DNA of 64,000 nucleotides from Lysobacterales bacterium (GCA_017302135.1 JAFLDZ010000003.1:248001-312000); one strand, 5' to 3'; positions 21,147 to 30,769 are shown, counted from the stretch's first letter. Made by a program: numbers and translations. The notes: a model not told the origin generated them from the sequence alone.

Positions 21147-21213
21147 CGGATCTGACTCGCTCGGGGTGTGGCAGGCGGGTAGAATCCTAACGGTTCACTC
21201 AAGGGTTGCGGCG

Positions 21214-22611
21214 ATGCGCATGAATTCGACGACGTTGGCTTGGCTTTGCACCGGTTTGCTCGCCCTCGGGCTGACCGCCTGCGTGCCGACCAAGCCCGGC
21301 GGCACCAAGCCGTCGACCTACCGGGTCAATCCGCTGGTTGCGCAAGCCTCGGCGCTCGCCGGCAATCACGACACGCTGACGGGTCAGGCCAGGATCGACA
21401 ACGGCCGCGAGATCGAACGCATCGTCGCCGGGCTCGACAATGCCACCCTGAGCACCGAGGCCGGGATGCTGCGCGACGGCGCTCCGCTCTACAACTTCAT
21501 CGGCCGCGAACTGCTGCGCCGTGGCCTGACCCTGCCGCGCCCGTTCGACCGCGAGGGCAACTGGCGTTTCAATGCCGGCAGCCGTCCACCGGCGGAGCGC
21601 GACGGCTATCGCCCACCGCGCAAGCTCGCGGTCCTGCTGCCGCTGACCGGCGCGATGGCCGCTGCGTCCTCGCCGGTCCGCGACGGTCTGCTCGCCGGTT
21701 ATTTCGGCGAACACCGGCAGCGGCCCGAAATCGTGTTCTACGACACCAGCGGCACCCCGGCCGGCGCTGTGGCCGCATATCAGAAAGCCGCCACCGAAGG
21801 CGCCGATTACGTGGTCGGCCCGCTCGGCCGCGACGAAGTGGGCGCGCTGTTCAAGGAATCGCAGCTCAACGTGCCGGTGCTGGCGCTGAATCGCGGCCCC
21901 ACCGCACCGCCCAGCGGCAACGCCAGCTTCGCGCTGGCGCCCGAGGACGACGGTATCGCCGCGGCCGAATACCTGCTCGCGCGCAACGCCCGCCGGGTGC
22001 TGGTGCTGGTCGGCAGCGATGACGGCATGCGCCGCAGCGCCACGGCGTTCCGCGAACATCTCGCGAGTCGCGGCGGCACCGTGATCGAAACGCTGACCAT
22101 CGCGGAAAAGCCGGTCGACAGCACGGCTGCGCTGCAGGCGGCCGCGCAAAAGGAAGGCGGCGTCGACGCAGTGTTCCTCGCGCTGAAGGGCGGACAGGCG
22201 CGCGCGCTGGCGCCGCAGCTGACCGCTGCCGGCCTCGCCGGCAAGCCTCGCGTTTCCACCGCGCAGTTGCTGTCGGGCACCGGCAAACCGGAGCAGGACA
22301 CACTGCTCGACGGCATCGCCTTCCCGGCCGAAACCTGGAGCGTGCAGGGCATCGCCGGACTGCCTTCGGCCGACACCACCGGCGGCATGCTGTCCACCGC
22401 GCGCGGTCCGGCAGCCAAACTGTTCGCGTTCGGCTACGACGCATGGCTGCTCACCGGCTATCTCGAACGCCTCGCCACCCAGGCGAACGGCAAGATCGAC
22501 GGCGCCACCGGCGACCTGCGCATCGACGGCTTCGGCAACATCATGCGCAGTCCGGCATGGTCCACCTTCAGCAACGGCCAGATCATCGCCCTCGCCCGCA
22601 GTGGCGACTGA
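21214..22611 (+). CDS. LpoA-type penicillin-binding protein activator (lipoprotein)
   Basis: Predicted outer-membrane lipoprotein that stimulates a class A penicillin-binding protein from the periplasm. It has 465 residues. The signal peptide ends in lipobox L-T-A-C with Cys23. A periplasmic-binding-protein type 1 fold begins with [10 protein letters not shown] near 145. It is shorter than E. coli LpoA and retains mainly the C-terminal binding-protein-like half. Start at 21214, or 21220 (Met3). It overlaps the yraN start by 11 bases. Confidence 0.88.
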   Translation: MRMNSTTLAWLCTGLLALGLTACVPTKPGGTKPSTYRVNPLVAQASALAGNHDTLTGQARIDNGREIERIVAGLDNATLSTEAGMLRDGAPLYNFIGRELLRRGLTLPRPFDREGNWRFNAGSRPPAERDGYRPPRKLAVLLPLTGAMAAASSPVRDGLLAGYFGEHRQRPEIVFYDTSGTPAGAVAAYQKAATEGADYVVGPLGRDEVGALFKESQLNVPVLALNRGPTAPPSGNASFALAPEDDGIAAAEYLLARNARRVLVLVGSDDGMRRSATAFREHLASRGGTVIETLTIAEKPVDSTAALQAAAQKEGGVDAVFLALKGGQARALAPQLTAAGLAGKPRVSTAQLLSGTGKPEQDTLLDGIAFPAETWSVQGIAGLPSADTTGGMLSTARGPAAKLFAFGYDAWLLTGYLERLATQANGKIDGATGDLRIDGFGNIMRSPAWSTFSNGQIIALARSGD

Positions 22612-23002
22612 GAGCCGCAGTCCGCCTCGGCGTACCGGTCGGCGTGCGCAGGGCGCGCGCGTCGAAGCGCTGGCCCGTGATTTCCTGCAGCGGCACGGGC
22701 TCGAACCCGTCGCCGCCAACGCGAATTACCGCGGCGGCGAACTCGATCTGGTGATGCGCGACGGCGACACGTTGGTCTTCGTCGAAGTGCGCTATCGCCG
22801 CAGCGTCGGCTTCGGCGGCGGCGCCGCATCGGTCGATGCCGGCAAATGCCGCAAGCTCGTGCACGCGGCACAGCAATTCCTCACCGCACATCGCGAGTTC
22901 GCGCGCGCACCGTGCCGCTTCGACGTGATCGATGCCAGCGGCGACCCGGAAGCACCCGCCATCGACTGGCTGCGCGATGCGTTTCGCGCCGACGATTGCT
23001 GA
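22601..23002 (+). CDS. yraN: YraN family (UPF0102) endonuclease-like protein
   Basis: A 133-residue protein of the UPF0102 family with a restriction-endonuclease-like fold. Motif residues are seen as [13 protein letters not shown] and L-V-F-V-E-V-R-Y-R at about 42-67, the D-x-n-E-V-R/K pattern of the fold. It starts with GTG inside the end of the preceding lipoprotein gene, indicating coupling. Cellular role is not established. Confidence 0.92.
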   Translation: MATESRSPPRRTGRRAQGARVEALARDFLQRHGLEPVAANANYRGGELDLVMRDGDTLVFVEVRYRRSVGFGGGAASVDAGKCRKLVHAAQQFLTAHREFARAPCRFDVIDASGDPEAPAIDWLRDAFRADDC

Positions 23003-23012
23003 GCCGGCTGCG

Positions 23013-23564
23013 ATGCCGACCATCTTCACGCATGCGCTCGTACCGCTCGCGGTCGGCATCGCGCTCGGGCGCAATGCGGTATCGCCGCGTTTGATCGCCG
23101 CCGGCATGTTCGTGGCGATGGCGCCCGACTTCGACACCGTCGCGTTCAAACTCGGGATCGCCTACGCCGATCAGTTCGGGCATCGCGGTGCGAGTCATTC
23201 GTTCGTCTTCGCGCTGGCGGTCGCCCTGTTCGGCGCGATGGTCGCGCCATGGCTGCGGACGACCCGATGGCGCGCATTCTGGTGGCTGGCGTTCTGCACC
23301 GCATCGCACCCGCTGCTCGACGCGCTGACCAACGGCGGGCTCGGCGTGGCGCTGCTGTGGCCGTGGTCGCACGAGCGCTTCTTCGCGCCGTGGCGACCGA
23401 TCGCGGTGTCGCCGATCGGCGCCGGATTCTTCAGCGCTCGCGGTGTCGCAGTGCTGTGGTCTGAACTGCAGTGGGTGGTGTTCCCATGCGCGGTGCTGGC
23501 GTTGCAGTGGGCGGCGATCCGCAGGCATTTCGTCGAACGGAAGGTCTGGCGGCAGCGACCATAG
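23013..23564 (+). CDS. YdjM-like membrane-bound metal-dependent hydrolase
   Basis: A 183-residue integral membrane protein of the YdjM/DUF457 family. A His near the N-terminus (T-H-A-L-V-P), a D-F-D motif near 34 (A-P-D-F-D) and H-R-G-A-S-H-S near 52-58 are the likely metal ligands; another His/Asp set is H-P-L-L-D-A-L-T-N-G-G near 91. Several hydrophobic helices are present. Start chosen at M-P-T-I-F-T, 11 bases after the yraN stop. Substrate unknown. Confidence 0.82.
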   Translation: MPTIFTHALVPLAVGIALGRNAVSPRLIAAGMFVAMAPDFDTVAFKLGIAYADQFGHRGASHSFVFALAVALFGAMVAPWLRTTRWRAFWWLAFCTASHPLLDALTNGGLGVALLWPWSHERFFAPWRPIAVSPIGAGFFSARGVAVLWSELQWVVFPCAVLALQWAAIRRHFVERKVWRQRP

Positions 23565-23586
23565 CCGTGAGGCATACAATCCGGCC

Positions 23587-24984
23587 ATGATCACCCTGCC
23601 CGCCGACCTGGCCCGTACGCTCGCCGATGCGCTCGGCGACGGCTGGCGCACCGATGCCAATGAGCGGCTGACCTACGGTTACGACAACTCGCGGCGGCAG
23701 GCGATGCCCGATGCGGTCGCGCTGCCGGCCTCGCGCGAACAGGTCGTCGCGCTGGTGCGTGCGTGTCGCGCGCATCGCGTACCGGTGATCGCACGCGGAC
23801 GCGGCACCAATACCACCGGCGCGTCCGTGCCGACGTCAGGCGGCGTGGTGGTGTCGTTCGAGCGCATGAACCGCATCCTCGCGATCCGCCCCGGCGACCG
23901 CTGCGCGGTGGTGGAGCCCGGCGTATTGAATGGCGATCTGCAGCGTGCGTTGAAGCCGCACGGACTGTTCTGGCCGCCGGATCCGACCAGCGCGGATTTC
24001 TCCACCATCGGCGGCAATCTCGCCTGCAATGCGGGCGGTCCGCGCGCGGTGAAATACGGCGCCAGCCGCGACAACGTCCTCGCGCTGAGCGCCGTCACCG
24101 GCACCGGCGAACTGATCCACTGCGGCAGCGCCACCACGAAAGGCGCGACCGGCTACGACCTGCAGCGGCTGCTGGTCGGCAGCGAAGGCACGCTGGCGTT
24201 GATCGTGGAAGCGACATTGAAACTCACGCCGCTGCCGGCCGCGCGCCGCGCATTGCGCGCGCTCTATCGCGATGTCGACGCCGCTGCGTCAGCCGTCGCA
24301 CGCCTGATGGCGCAGCCGGTCACGCCGTCGATGCTCGAATTCATGGACGATCACGCGGTGCGGTTGGCCCGCGCGCAGATGCGCGCAAGCAGCGGCGGGA
24401 CCGATATTCCCGAACATGCCGGCGCACTGCTGATGATCGAAGCCGATGGCGATGCGCACATGCTCCCGCATGCGCTGGAGGCATTGAGTGCCGCTGCACG
24501 CGGCGATGGATGTTTGGATGTCGAACCCGCCGCCGACGAGGTCGCGCGCGAACGGCTGTGGGCCGCACGCAAGGCGCTGTCGCCCGCGTTGCGCAATCTG
24601 GCGCCGGGCAAGATCAACGAAGACGTGGTGGTGCCGGTGTCGCGGATTCCCGAACTCGTCGCCGGTGTGCAGTCGCTGTCGAGAGAAGCCGGATTGCCGA
24701 TCGTCTGCTTCGGCCATGCCGGCAACGGCAACCTGCACGTCAATCTGATGTACGACCCGGCCGATCCGGCGCAGGACGAACGTGCGCATGCGGCGATGGC
24801 GCACGTGTTCGCGCTGACCCTCTCGCTCGGCGGCACGCTGTCCGGCGAGCATGGCATCGGCCTGGCGAAGCGCGACTTCATGCCGCAGGCCGTCGATCCA
24901 CCGACACTGGCGATGATGCGCGCGGTCAAGGCGGCATTCGATCCCGACGGCATCCTCAATCCAGGCAAGCTGTTGCCGCCGTGA
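23587..24984 (+). CDS. FAD-linked oxidase (GlcD/D-lactate dehydrogenase type)
   Basis: A 465-residue flavoprotein of the VAO/PCMH family oxidising a 2-hydroxy acid such as glycolate or D-lactate. The FAD-binding N-terminal half has R-G-R-G-T-N-T-T-G and I-G-G-N-L-A-C-N-A-G-G-P motifs. The C-terminal cap has F-G-H-A-G-N-G-N-L-H and G-E-H-G-I-G. There is no iron-sulfur domain, so it resembles single-subunit GlcD-like enzymes. The exact substrate cannot be read from sequence. The next gene starts within its stop codon. Confidence 0.9.
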   Translation: MITLPADLARTLADALGDGWRTDANERLTYGYDNSRRQAMPDAVALPASREQVVALVRACRAHRVPVIARGRGTNTTGASVPTSGGVVVSFERMNRILAIRPGDRCAVVEPGVLNGDLQRALKPHGLFWPPDPTSADFSTIGGNLACNAGGPRAVKYGASRDNVLALSAVTGTGELIHCGSATTKGATGYDLQRLLVGSEGTLALIVEATLKLTPLPAARRALRALYRDVDAAASAVARLMAQPVTPSMLEFMDDHAVRLARAQMRASSGGTDIPEHAGALLMIEADGDAHMLPHALEALSAAARGDGCLDVEPAADEVARERLWAARKALSPALRNLAPGKINEDVVVPVSRIPELVAGVQSLSREAGLPIVCFGHAGNGNLHVNLMYDPADPAQDERAHAAMAHVFALTLSLGGTLSGEHGIGLAKRDFMPQAVDPPTLAMMRAVKAAFDPDGILNPGKLLPP

Positions 24985-25610
24985 GCGCGACGCCCGAACG
25001 CCCGCCGCTCGATGCATTGCTCGCCGACATCCGCGCCTGTCGGCTGTGCGAAGCGCAGCTGCCGCTCGGTCCTCGCCCGGTGCTGCGCGCGAGCGAGACT
25101 TCACGACTGCTGATCGTCGGCCAGGCGCCGGGCACGAAGGTGCATGCGAGCGGCATTCCCTGGGACGACGCCAGCGGCAAACGTCTGCGCGAATGGCTGG
25201 AGATGGATACAGACACGTTCTACGACGCATCGCGGATCGCGATCGTACCGATGGGCTTCTGCTATCCCGGAAAAAGCGGCTCCGGCGATGCGCCGCCGCG
25301 ACCGGAATGCCGCGCGACCTGGCATCCACGATTGCTGCCGATGCTGCACAACGTGCGGCTCACGCTGCTGATCGGCCAGTATGCGCAGAACTATTTTCTG
25401 GGCGAACGCCGCAAGGCAACGCTCACCGATACCGTCCGCGCCTGGCGCGAATATCAGCCCGGTTATCTCCCGCTGCCGCATCCCAGTCCGCGCAACATCG
25501 GCTGGTTCAAGGCCAATCCGTGGTTCGAACGCGACGTGGTACCGGTGCTGCGCAAGCGGGTGCGCGAGTTGTTTGCGGCGAACGTTCCACAGCAGATCGC
25601 GACCCGGTGA
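24981..25610 (+). CDS. uracil-DNA glycosylase family protein
   Basis: A 209-residue protein of the UDG superfamily. An N-terminal C-R-L-C-E pair is near 21-24. Motif A-like G-Q-A-P-G-T-K-V-H-A-S-G is near 46-57, and the C-terminal catalytic-loop-like segment is L-P-H-P-S-P-R-N near 175. The Asp or Asn of the activating motif is replaced by A-P-G-T-K, as in a divergent subgroup annotated in many Gammaproteobacteria, so actual uracil excision is uncertain. It starts with GTG overlapping the upstream stop (GTGA). Confidence 0.82.
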   Translation: MSATPERPPLDALLADIRACRLCEAQLPLGPRPVLRASETSRLLIVGQAPGTKVHASGIPWDDASGKRLREWLEMDTDTFYDASRIAIVPMGFCYPGKSGSGDAPPRPECRATWHPRLLPMLHNVRLTLLIGQYAQNYFLGERRKATLTDTVRAWREYQPGYLPLPHPSPRNIGWFKANPWFERDVVPVLRKRVRELFAANVPQQIATR

Positions 25611-25626
25611 CATTCACGGGGCACCA

Positions 25627-25741
25627 ATAGGGTGCGCGTGTCGCGCACCGCTGTGAACTTGCCGCAAAAAAACCCGGTGCTCTTGTCACGCGAGGCTGTT
25701 AAATTGCTTCACAAAGCCGGTGCGCGACACGCGCACCCTAT
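25627..25741. repeat. TAGGGTG inverted-repeat element 1
   Basis: A perfect 24-base inverted repeat: the left arm 25627-25650 begins ATAGGGTGCGCG and the right arm 25718-25741 is its exact complement. They flank 67 bases, including an A-run (25664-25670). It lies in the convergent gap between the UDG-like gene and thiL. Related elements lie at 33180-33276 and 37382-37467. Confidence 0.85.
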
Positions 25742-25769
25742 CCGGGATTGTGCTGTCGCGGTGCGAGAC

Positions 25770-26735
25770 TCAACCTTCGAAATGCACGTAGCCGGCATGC
25801 GATGGCGACCATTCCGCGCCTGCAGCATCACGTAGCGCGATCTTTCCCGCGTCGGCGGTGATGCCGCCGATCCGCGTCGCAATTACCTCGCAAGCGTGCA
25901 TCGCATCCTGCACCGCGAGACGCGCGGTTTTCGGCGCGGTGAAGCACAGCTCGTAATCGTCGCCGCCGGCCGCTTGAAGTTCACGGCGCGCCGGCGGATC
26001 GAACGCGGCGATCAGCGCATCCGACGCCGGCAGCGCATCGACATCGATCTGCGCACCGACGCGGCTGGCGCGACAAATGTGGCCGAGATCGGCGAGCAGC
26101 CCGTCGGACACATCGATGCACGCATGCGCGATACCGGCGAGCGCCAGACCTGCCTCGACGCGCGGCGTCGGCCGGTCGAGACGCGCGCGCAGCGCCGGAT
26201 CGATCGGTCGATGCGACTGCCACTGCCGCAGCGCCGCTGCGGCATCGCCGAGCGTGCCGGTCATCCACACATCGTCGCCCACGCGCGCGCCGCTGCGCAG
26301 CAATGCGCCGCGCGGATCGACCAGACCATGCACAGTCACGCACACCGACAGCGGCCCGCGCGTCGTATCGCCGCCGACCAGCGCCACCTCATGGCTTGCA
26401 GCGAGCGCGAGAAAACCATCGAGGAAACCATCGAGCCACGCCTCATCGGGCTGCGGCAACGACAGCGACAGCGTGCACCACGTCGGCGTCGCGGCCATCG
26501 CGGCGAGATCGGAGAGATTCACGGCCAGCGATTTCCAGCCGATATCGGCAGGCGCGGTGTCCTCGGGAAAATGCACGCCCACGTTCAGCGTATCCATCGC
26601 CACGACCAGTTGCCTGCCGGGCGGCAGCGACAGGATCGCCGCGTCGTCGCCGATGCCTACGACCACGTCGCCGCGCGAGGCGGCGCGCTGGTGGATGCGG
26701 GCGATGAGGTCGAATTCGGAAGCGCGGGCGGTCAT
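25770..26735 (-). CDS. thiL: thiamine-phosphate kinase
   Basis: Phosphorylates thiamine monophosphate to the diphosphate cofactor. From M-T-A-R-A-S-E-F at 26735 it has 321 residues, the family length. Motifs are G-I-G-D-D-A-A-I near 27-34, M-D-T-L-N near 47, the V-G-G-D-T-T-R-G loop near 118-125, and D-V-S-D-G-L near 205. In relatives thiL follows nusB directly; here nusB ends 5.3 kb away with a RiPP cassette between, so thiL probably needs its own promoter in 26736-26853. Confidence 0.96.
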   Translation of the reverse strand: MTARASEFDLIARIHQRAASRGDVVVGIGDDAAILSLPPGRQLVVAMDTLNVGVHFPEDTAPADIGWKSLAVNLSDLAAMAATPTWCTLSLSLPQPDEAWLDGFLDGFLALAASHEVALVGGDTTRGPLSVCVTVHGLVDPRGALLRSGARVGDDVWMTGTLGDAAAALRQWQSHRPIDPALRARLDRPTPRVEAGLALAGIAHACIDVSDGLLADLGHICRASRVGAQIDVDALPASDALIAAFDPPARRELQAAGGDDYELCFTAPKTARLAVQDAMHACEVIATRIGGITADAGKIALRDAAGAEWSPSHAGYVHFEG

Positions 26736-26853
26736 GCGATCTCTGCGTGCGGTTGCTGCGGGTCTTGCCCGCGTCGGCGGGACCTGCGCTATGGTGGCAC
26801 AGCACTGCGTGTGGTTCCGCGCGCAGGCGGGCCGCGACGCACGGAGGGCATGC

Positions 26854-28116
26854 ATGACGGACAACCTGTTCAGACCGGAGGTCAGCCAGGCGCGCAAAGA
26901 CGCGTGGCTGGGGACCACGCGCCTGCCGTCGCCCCGGATCGCCTGGCCGATGACGCTGCTGGCGTTGGCGCTGGTCGTCTGCGTCGCCGCGTTCCTGATC
27001 TTCGGCCAACACGTGCGCAAAATCCGCGTCCAAGGCCTGCTGGTACCGTCGCAGGGGTTGCTCGCTGCGGTGTCGCCGAACACCGGTGTCGTGACCGGCG
27101 TGAGCGTCGCGGAAGGCGATCGCGTCGATGCGCAGCAGCCGTTGATCGAAATCGCGTCCTCGGTCGAAAGCCCGCGCTGGTCGACCGGCGATGCCGGCGC
27201 CACTGTCGCCGGACAGCTCGAACGCCAGCGCGCACTGATCGAAGCGGATATGGACGTATTGCAGACCGCAGGCGCGCGCGACGCGGACGCACTGCGCGAG
27301 CGTCTGATCGCACTGCGCAGCGAGCTTGCGACCGCAGAACGCACCTTGCAACTGCGCGAACGCCAGGCAATGCAGGCGCGCGAACTGCTGGAACGCATCC
27401 GCCCGCTGCAGCGCGAGCGGATCGTCAGCGATGTGCAGATCGCGCAGTACGAAACCGATGCCACCGAAGCGCGCGCCGCTGCCGAGGATGCGCGACAGGC
27501 GATGTCGCAGACGCAGCGCAGGCTGGCCGATGCCGAAGCCGGCGTCGCGGCACAGCGTTCGACGTCCGCACTGCGCCGTCACGATCTGCAGCGCAGGCTG
27601 GCCGATCTGTCGCAGGTGGCCGCGCGCAACGCGGCCGACGGCGGTGCGCTGGTGCGTGCGCCGCGCCGCGGGGTGGTGTCCGGGCTGGCGGTGGAATCGG
27701 GGCAGTCCGTGACCCGCGGTCAGCGGCTGCTGTCGCTGATTCCGGAAGGCTCGGTGCTGCGCGCTGAATTGTGGGCACCGAGCGATGCGATCGGCGAACT
27801 GTCGCCGGGCACGCGCGTCGCGCTGCGCTATCACGCCTTCCCGTTCCGCCGCTACGGCGTGCAGTCCGGGCGCGTGCTGTCGGTGTCGCGCTCCGCGCTG
27901 TCGCCAGAGGAAATCCAGAGACGCAACGGCATGAAGACGAACGCGCCCGCCTATCGCGTCCTGGTCGCGCTCGACCCGCAAACCAACCGCGCCGACGGCC
28001 AGGCACTGCCGCTGCGCGCCAGCATGACTCTGGAAGCGGATCTGCTGCTGGAACGCCGCCGGCTTTACGAATACGTGCTGTTCCCCGCCGACACCCGCAA
28101 GGGGAGCGGCACATGA
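26854..28116 (+). CDS. HlyD-type secretion adaptor of a RiPP exporter
   Basis: Periplasmic adaptor (membrane fusion protein) linking an inner-membrane ABC exporter to an outer-membrane channel. It has 420 residues: a single transmembrane helix at about 31-51, a lipoyl half-motif near 70-95, a long coiled-coil hairpin rich in Arg/Glu/Ala (about 115-255), a second lipoyl half starting V-R-A-P-R-R-G-V-V near 265, then the beta-barrel. Start at 26854 has a GGAGGG site. Its stop overlaps the exporter start (ATGA). The pairing with a C39 ABC exporter and a double-glycine peptide indicates peptide export. Confidence 0.93.
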   Translation: MTDNLFRPEVSQARKDAWLGTTRLPSPRIAWPMTLLALALVVCVAAFLIFGQHVRKIRVQGLLVPSQGLLAAVSPNTGVVTGVSVAEGDRVDAQQPLIEIASSVESPRWSTGDAGATVAGQLERQRALIEADMDVLQTAGARDADALRERLIALRSELATAERTLQLRERQAMQARELLERIRPLQRERIVSDVQIAQYETDATEARAAAEDARQAMSQTQRRLADAEAGVAAQRSTSALRRHDLQRRLADLSQVAARNAADGGALVRAPRRGVVSGLAVESGQSVTRGQRLLSLIPEGSVLRAELWAPSDAIGELSPGTRVALRYHAFPFRRYGVQSGRVLSVSRSALSPEEIQRRNGMKTNAPAYRVLVALDPQTNRADGQALPLRASMTLEADLLLERRRLYEYVLFPADTRKGSGT

Positions 28117-30263
28117 GCGGCTTCGCAGCGCGCGCGCGCGGCGGCGAACTGCCGGTGATCCATCAGAACGAGATCGCCGAATGCGGCCTGGCTTGCCTCG
28201 CGATGATCGCGGCGTACCACGGGCACGACGTCGACATGGCCGGCATGCGCAGGCGTTTCGCGGTATCGATCAAGGGCGCGACGCTGTCGCGGCTGATCGC
28301 GATCGCCGACCGGCTGGATCTGGCCGCGCGCCCGCTGCGCGCCGAACCCGAACATCTGCCCGATCTGCGCATGCCGTGCATCCTGCACTGGGACATGAAT
28401 CATTTCGTGGTGCTCAAACGGGTCGCGCGCGGCATCGCCGAGATCCACGATCCAGCGCGCGGTGCGGTGACGATGCCGATCGCGGAGCTGAGCCGCCACT
28501 TCACCGGCATCGTGCTGGAGCTGACCCCGAACGACCATTTCCGGCCGGTACGCGCGCGCGAACCGATCCGTCTGCGCGCGCTGGTCGGCGAGGTCATCGG
28601 CTGGCGTCCGGCGCTCGTGCAGGTCTTTTCGCTGGCGCTGGCGCTGGAACTGTTCACGCTGCTCCTGCCGATGTCGATGCAGTGGGTGATCGATCGCGTG
28701 CTGGTGTCGGCGGATACGGAATTGTTGACCCTGCTGGCGCTGGGCTTCCTCGCTGCCGTGCTGTTCCAGAGCGTCATCGCTGCGGTGCGCGGCTGGGTGG
28801 TGGCCGACATCGCTGCGGCGTTCGAGGCGCAGTGGTCGACGCATCTGGCCGGCCATCTGCTGCGGCTGCCGCTGACTTTTTTCGCCAAGCGCAGCGTCGG
28901 CGAAGTGCTGTCGCGGTTCCTGTCGGTACAGAGCGTGCAGCAGACGCTGAGCACCAGCTTCGTGGAAGCGCTGCTCGACGGGCTGACGGTGGTGCTGGTG
29001 CTGGCCCTGCTGCTGGTGTATTCGCCGACGCTCACGGTCTGGGTGGTCGCAGGCTTCGCGGTGTATGCGCTGCTGCGCGCGTGGAGCTATCGACGCCTGT
29101 GGCGGCTGAAGGAAGGCCATCTGGTCAGCGTCGCGCGCCAGCAGTCGCTGTTGATCGAATCGGTGCATGGCGTGCAGGCGATCAAACTCGCCAACCAGCA
29201 CGCGGAGCGCAGCGCGCGGCTGGCGAACGCAGCCAACGATGCGGCGCGGCAGGATGCCGCCGTGCGCCGCGCGACCGCGACATTTTCGGCACTGTCCAAG
29301 CTGGTGTTCGGCGCGCAGCGGGTGCTGCTGATCTGGCTCGGTGCCGGCATGGCGCTGAGCGGTTCGATGACCGCAGGCACGCTGGTGCTGTGCATCGCCT
29401 ACGCCGACATGTTCGCCGCGCGCGCCGGCGGGCTGATCGACAAACTCATCGATCTGCGCCTGCTCGGCGTGCATGCGCGGCGGATCGCGGATATCGCGCA
29501 GCAGCCGCCGGAGCGCGACGGCGTGGGCGAATATGCCGGCCCGCCGCCGGAGCCTTCGCTGGACATCGAAGGCCTGGGTTTCCGCTACGGCGAAGACGAG
29601 CCGTGGATCGTGCGCGACTGCAGTTTCCGCATCGCGGCGGGCGAATCGGTCGCCATCGTCGGCCCCTCCGGCGCGGGCAAGACCACGCTGGCGAAACTGC
29701 TGCTGGGCCTGCTGCCGCCGGACGAAGGCACGGTGCGGATCGGGGGTATCGACATTGCGCGCTACGGGCTGTCCGCCTATCGTTCCCGGGTCGGCGCGGT
29801 GATGCAGGACGACGTGCTGTTCGCCGGCTCGATCGCCGACAACATCGCCTTCTTCGACAGCGACGCGCTGCCGGACACGGTGATGGCGGCCGCACGACGC
29901 GCCGGCATCCACGATGAAATCGCGTCGATGCCGATGGGATACGAAACGCTGGTCGGGGACATGGGCTCGGCGCTGTCCGGCGGACAGAAGCAGCGCGTGC
30001 TGCTGGCGCGCGCGCTGTTCCGCAATCCCGACATCCTGGTGCTGGACGAAGCCACCAGCCATCTCGATGTCGAGCGTGAGCGCACGATCAATGCGGAAAT
30101 CGCAGCGCTGCGCATCACCCGGCTGATCATCGCGCATCGTCCGGAGACGATCCGCAGCGCCGACCGCATCCTGATGGTCGCGGACGGCCACGTGGAAGCG
30201 TGGTCGCAGGCGCAGTTCGACGCACGGCTTCACGTGCGCATGAACACGGACGCATCGCGGTGA
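28113..30263 (+). CDS. C39 peptidase-domain ABC exporter (PCAT) for double-glycine peptide
   Basis: Bifunctional maturation and export protein of 716 residues. The N-terminal C39 peptidase domain shows oxyanion Gln18, catalytic Cys24 (E-C-G-L-A-C), His97 (N-H-F-V-V-L) and Asp113 (H-D-P-A-R-G). The transmembrane domain is at about 150-430. The ATP-binding domain has Walker A G-P-S-G-A-G-K-T-T at 517-525, signature L-S-G-G-Q near 620, Walker B ending D645-E646 and a switch His in I-I-A-H-R. All catalytic residues are present, so it should cleave after a Gly-Gly leader such as that of the small gene 234 bases downstream. Confidence 0.95.
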   Translation: MSGFAARARGGELPVIHQNEIAECGLACLAMIAAYHGHDVDMAGMRRRFAVSIKGATLSRLIAIADRLDLAARPLRAEPEHLPDLRMPCILHWDMNHFVVLKRVARGIAEIHDPARGAVTMPIAELSRHFTGIVLELTPNDHFRPVRAREPIRLRALVGEVIGWRPALVQVFSLALALELFTLLLPMSMQWVIDRVLVSADTELLTLLALGFLAAVLFQSVIAAVRGWVVADIAAAFEAQWSTHLAGHLLRLPLTFFAKRSVGEVLSRFLSVQSVQQTLSTSFVEALLDGLTVVLVLALLLVYSPTLTVWVVAGFAVYALLRAWSYRRLWRLKEGHLVSVARQQSLLIESVHGVQAIKLANQHAERSARLANAANDAARQDAAVRRATATFSALSKLVFGAQRVLLIWLGAGMALSGSMTAGTLVLCIAYADMFAARAGGLIDKLIDLRLLGVHARRIADIAQQPPERDGVGEYAGPPPEPSLDIEGLGFRYGEDEPWIVRDCSFRIAAGESVAIVGPSGAGKTTLAKLLLGLLPPDEGTVRIGGIDIARYGLSAYRSRVGAVMQDDVLFAGSIADNIAFFDSDALPDTVMAAARRAGIHDEIASMPMGYETLVGDMGSALSGGQKQRVLLARALFRNPDILVLDEATSHLDVERERTINAEIAALRITRLIIAHRPETIRSADRILMVADGHVEAWSQAQFDARLHVRMNTDASR

Positions 30264-30496
30264 CGCATAACTGCGACGGCGTCGACATCGGCTTACGGGA
30301 AGTTAACACCCCTCCGGATCGCGCCGCATAGACTCGAACCGTTCCCGCAACGTCCCGTCCTTATCGATGCGGACGCAGCGGAAACCGGGTCCGGCGTTCG
30401 ATCCGAAAGCGGTTCGATGCCGGACATCGCAGTACCGCACCGGGACTGTTTCCCGGCTGCCGTTTCTTCCTCAGGATGATTGAAGGAGTGCAAGCA

Positions 30497-30673
30497 ATGT
30501 CGAAGTTCGAGGACAAGTCCCAGGACAACACCGTTCGCCCGATCGCCCGCACCGTCGCGCGTGAATTGTCGCCGCAGGAAATCGAGAAGATCGCCGGTGG
30601 ACGGATTCCGATCCACACCCACGCCACCGGCCCGAACGGCGACGATCCGGGCGATCCGGGCAGCGCCATCTGA
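30497..30673 (+). CDS. double-glycine RiPP precursor peptide (graspetide-like)
   Basis: A 58-residue peptide with a strong ribosome site (GGAG, 9 bases before ATG). The leader is residues 1-35, with the class II bacteriocin pattern E-L-S-P-Q-E-I-E-K-I-A-G-G at 23-35. The predicted core is 36-58 (23 residues), starting R-I-P-I-H-T-H and holding Thr at core positions 6 and 9, Ser at 21, and Asp at 14, 15 and 18 in a D-D-P-G-D-P-G stretch. There is no Lys or Cys in the core, so ATP-grasp macrocycles could only be esters. The P-F-F-A-R-F leader motif of microviridins is absent. An earlier in-frame Met at 30476 has no good ribosome site. Confidence 0.85.
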   Translation: MSKFEDKSQDNTVRPIARTVARELSPQEIEKIAGGRIPIHTHATGPNGDDPGDPGSAI

Positions 30674-30737
30674 TCCGTCAGCGGACAGATCTTCGCGGAT
30701 GCCGGCACGCCCGGCGACGCGCGCATCCGCTCCGCCA

Positions 30738-30769
30738 CGCCGCGCTGCCTTGAAGGAGCGCGGCGTTTT
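30738..30769 (+). terminator. terminator between precursor and ATP-grasp genes
   Basis: A perfect 9-base stem (CGCCGCGCT at 30738-30746 with AGCGCGGCG at 30757-30765) and a 10-base loop are followed by TTTTC. It lies 65 bases after the precursor stop and 57 bases before the ligase gene. It would give a short abundant precursor transcript with partial read-through into the ligase. Confidence 0.75.

Noticed and set aside
30264..30496. Clear promoter for the precursor peptide
   Set aside because: I examined the gap; only weak matches such as TTACGG and CATAGA were seen, plus a small CCGGGA/TCCCGG hairpin, so no promoter is annotated.
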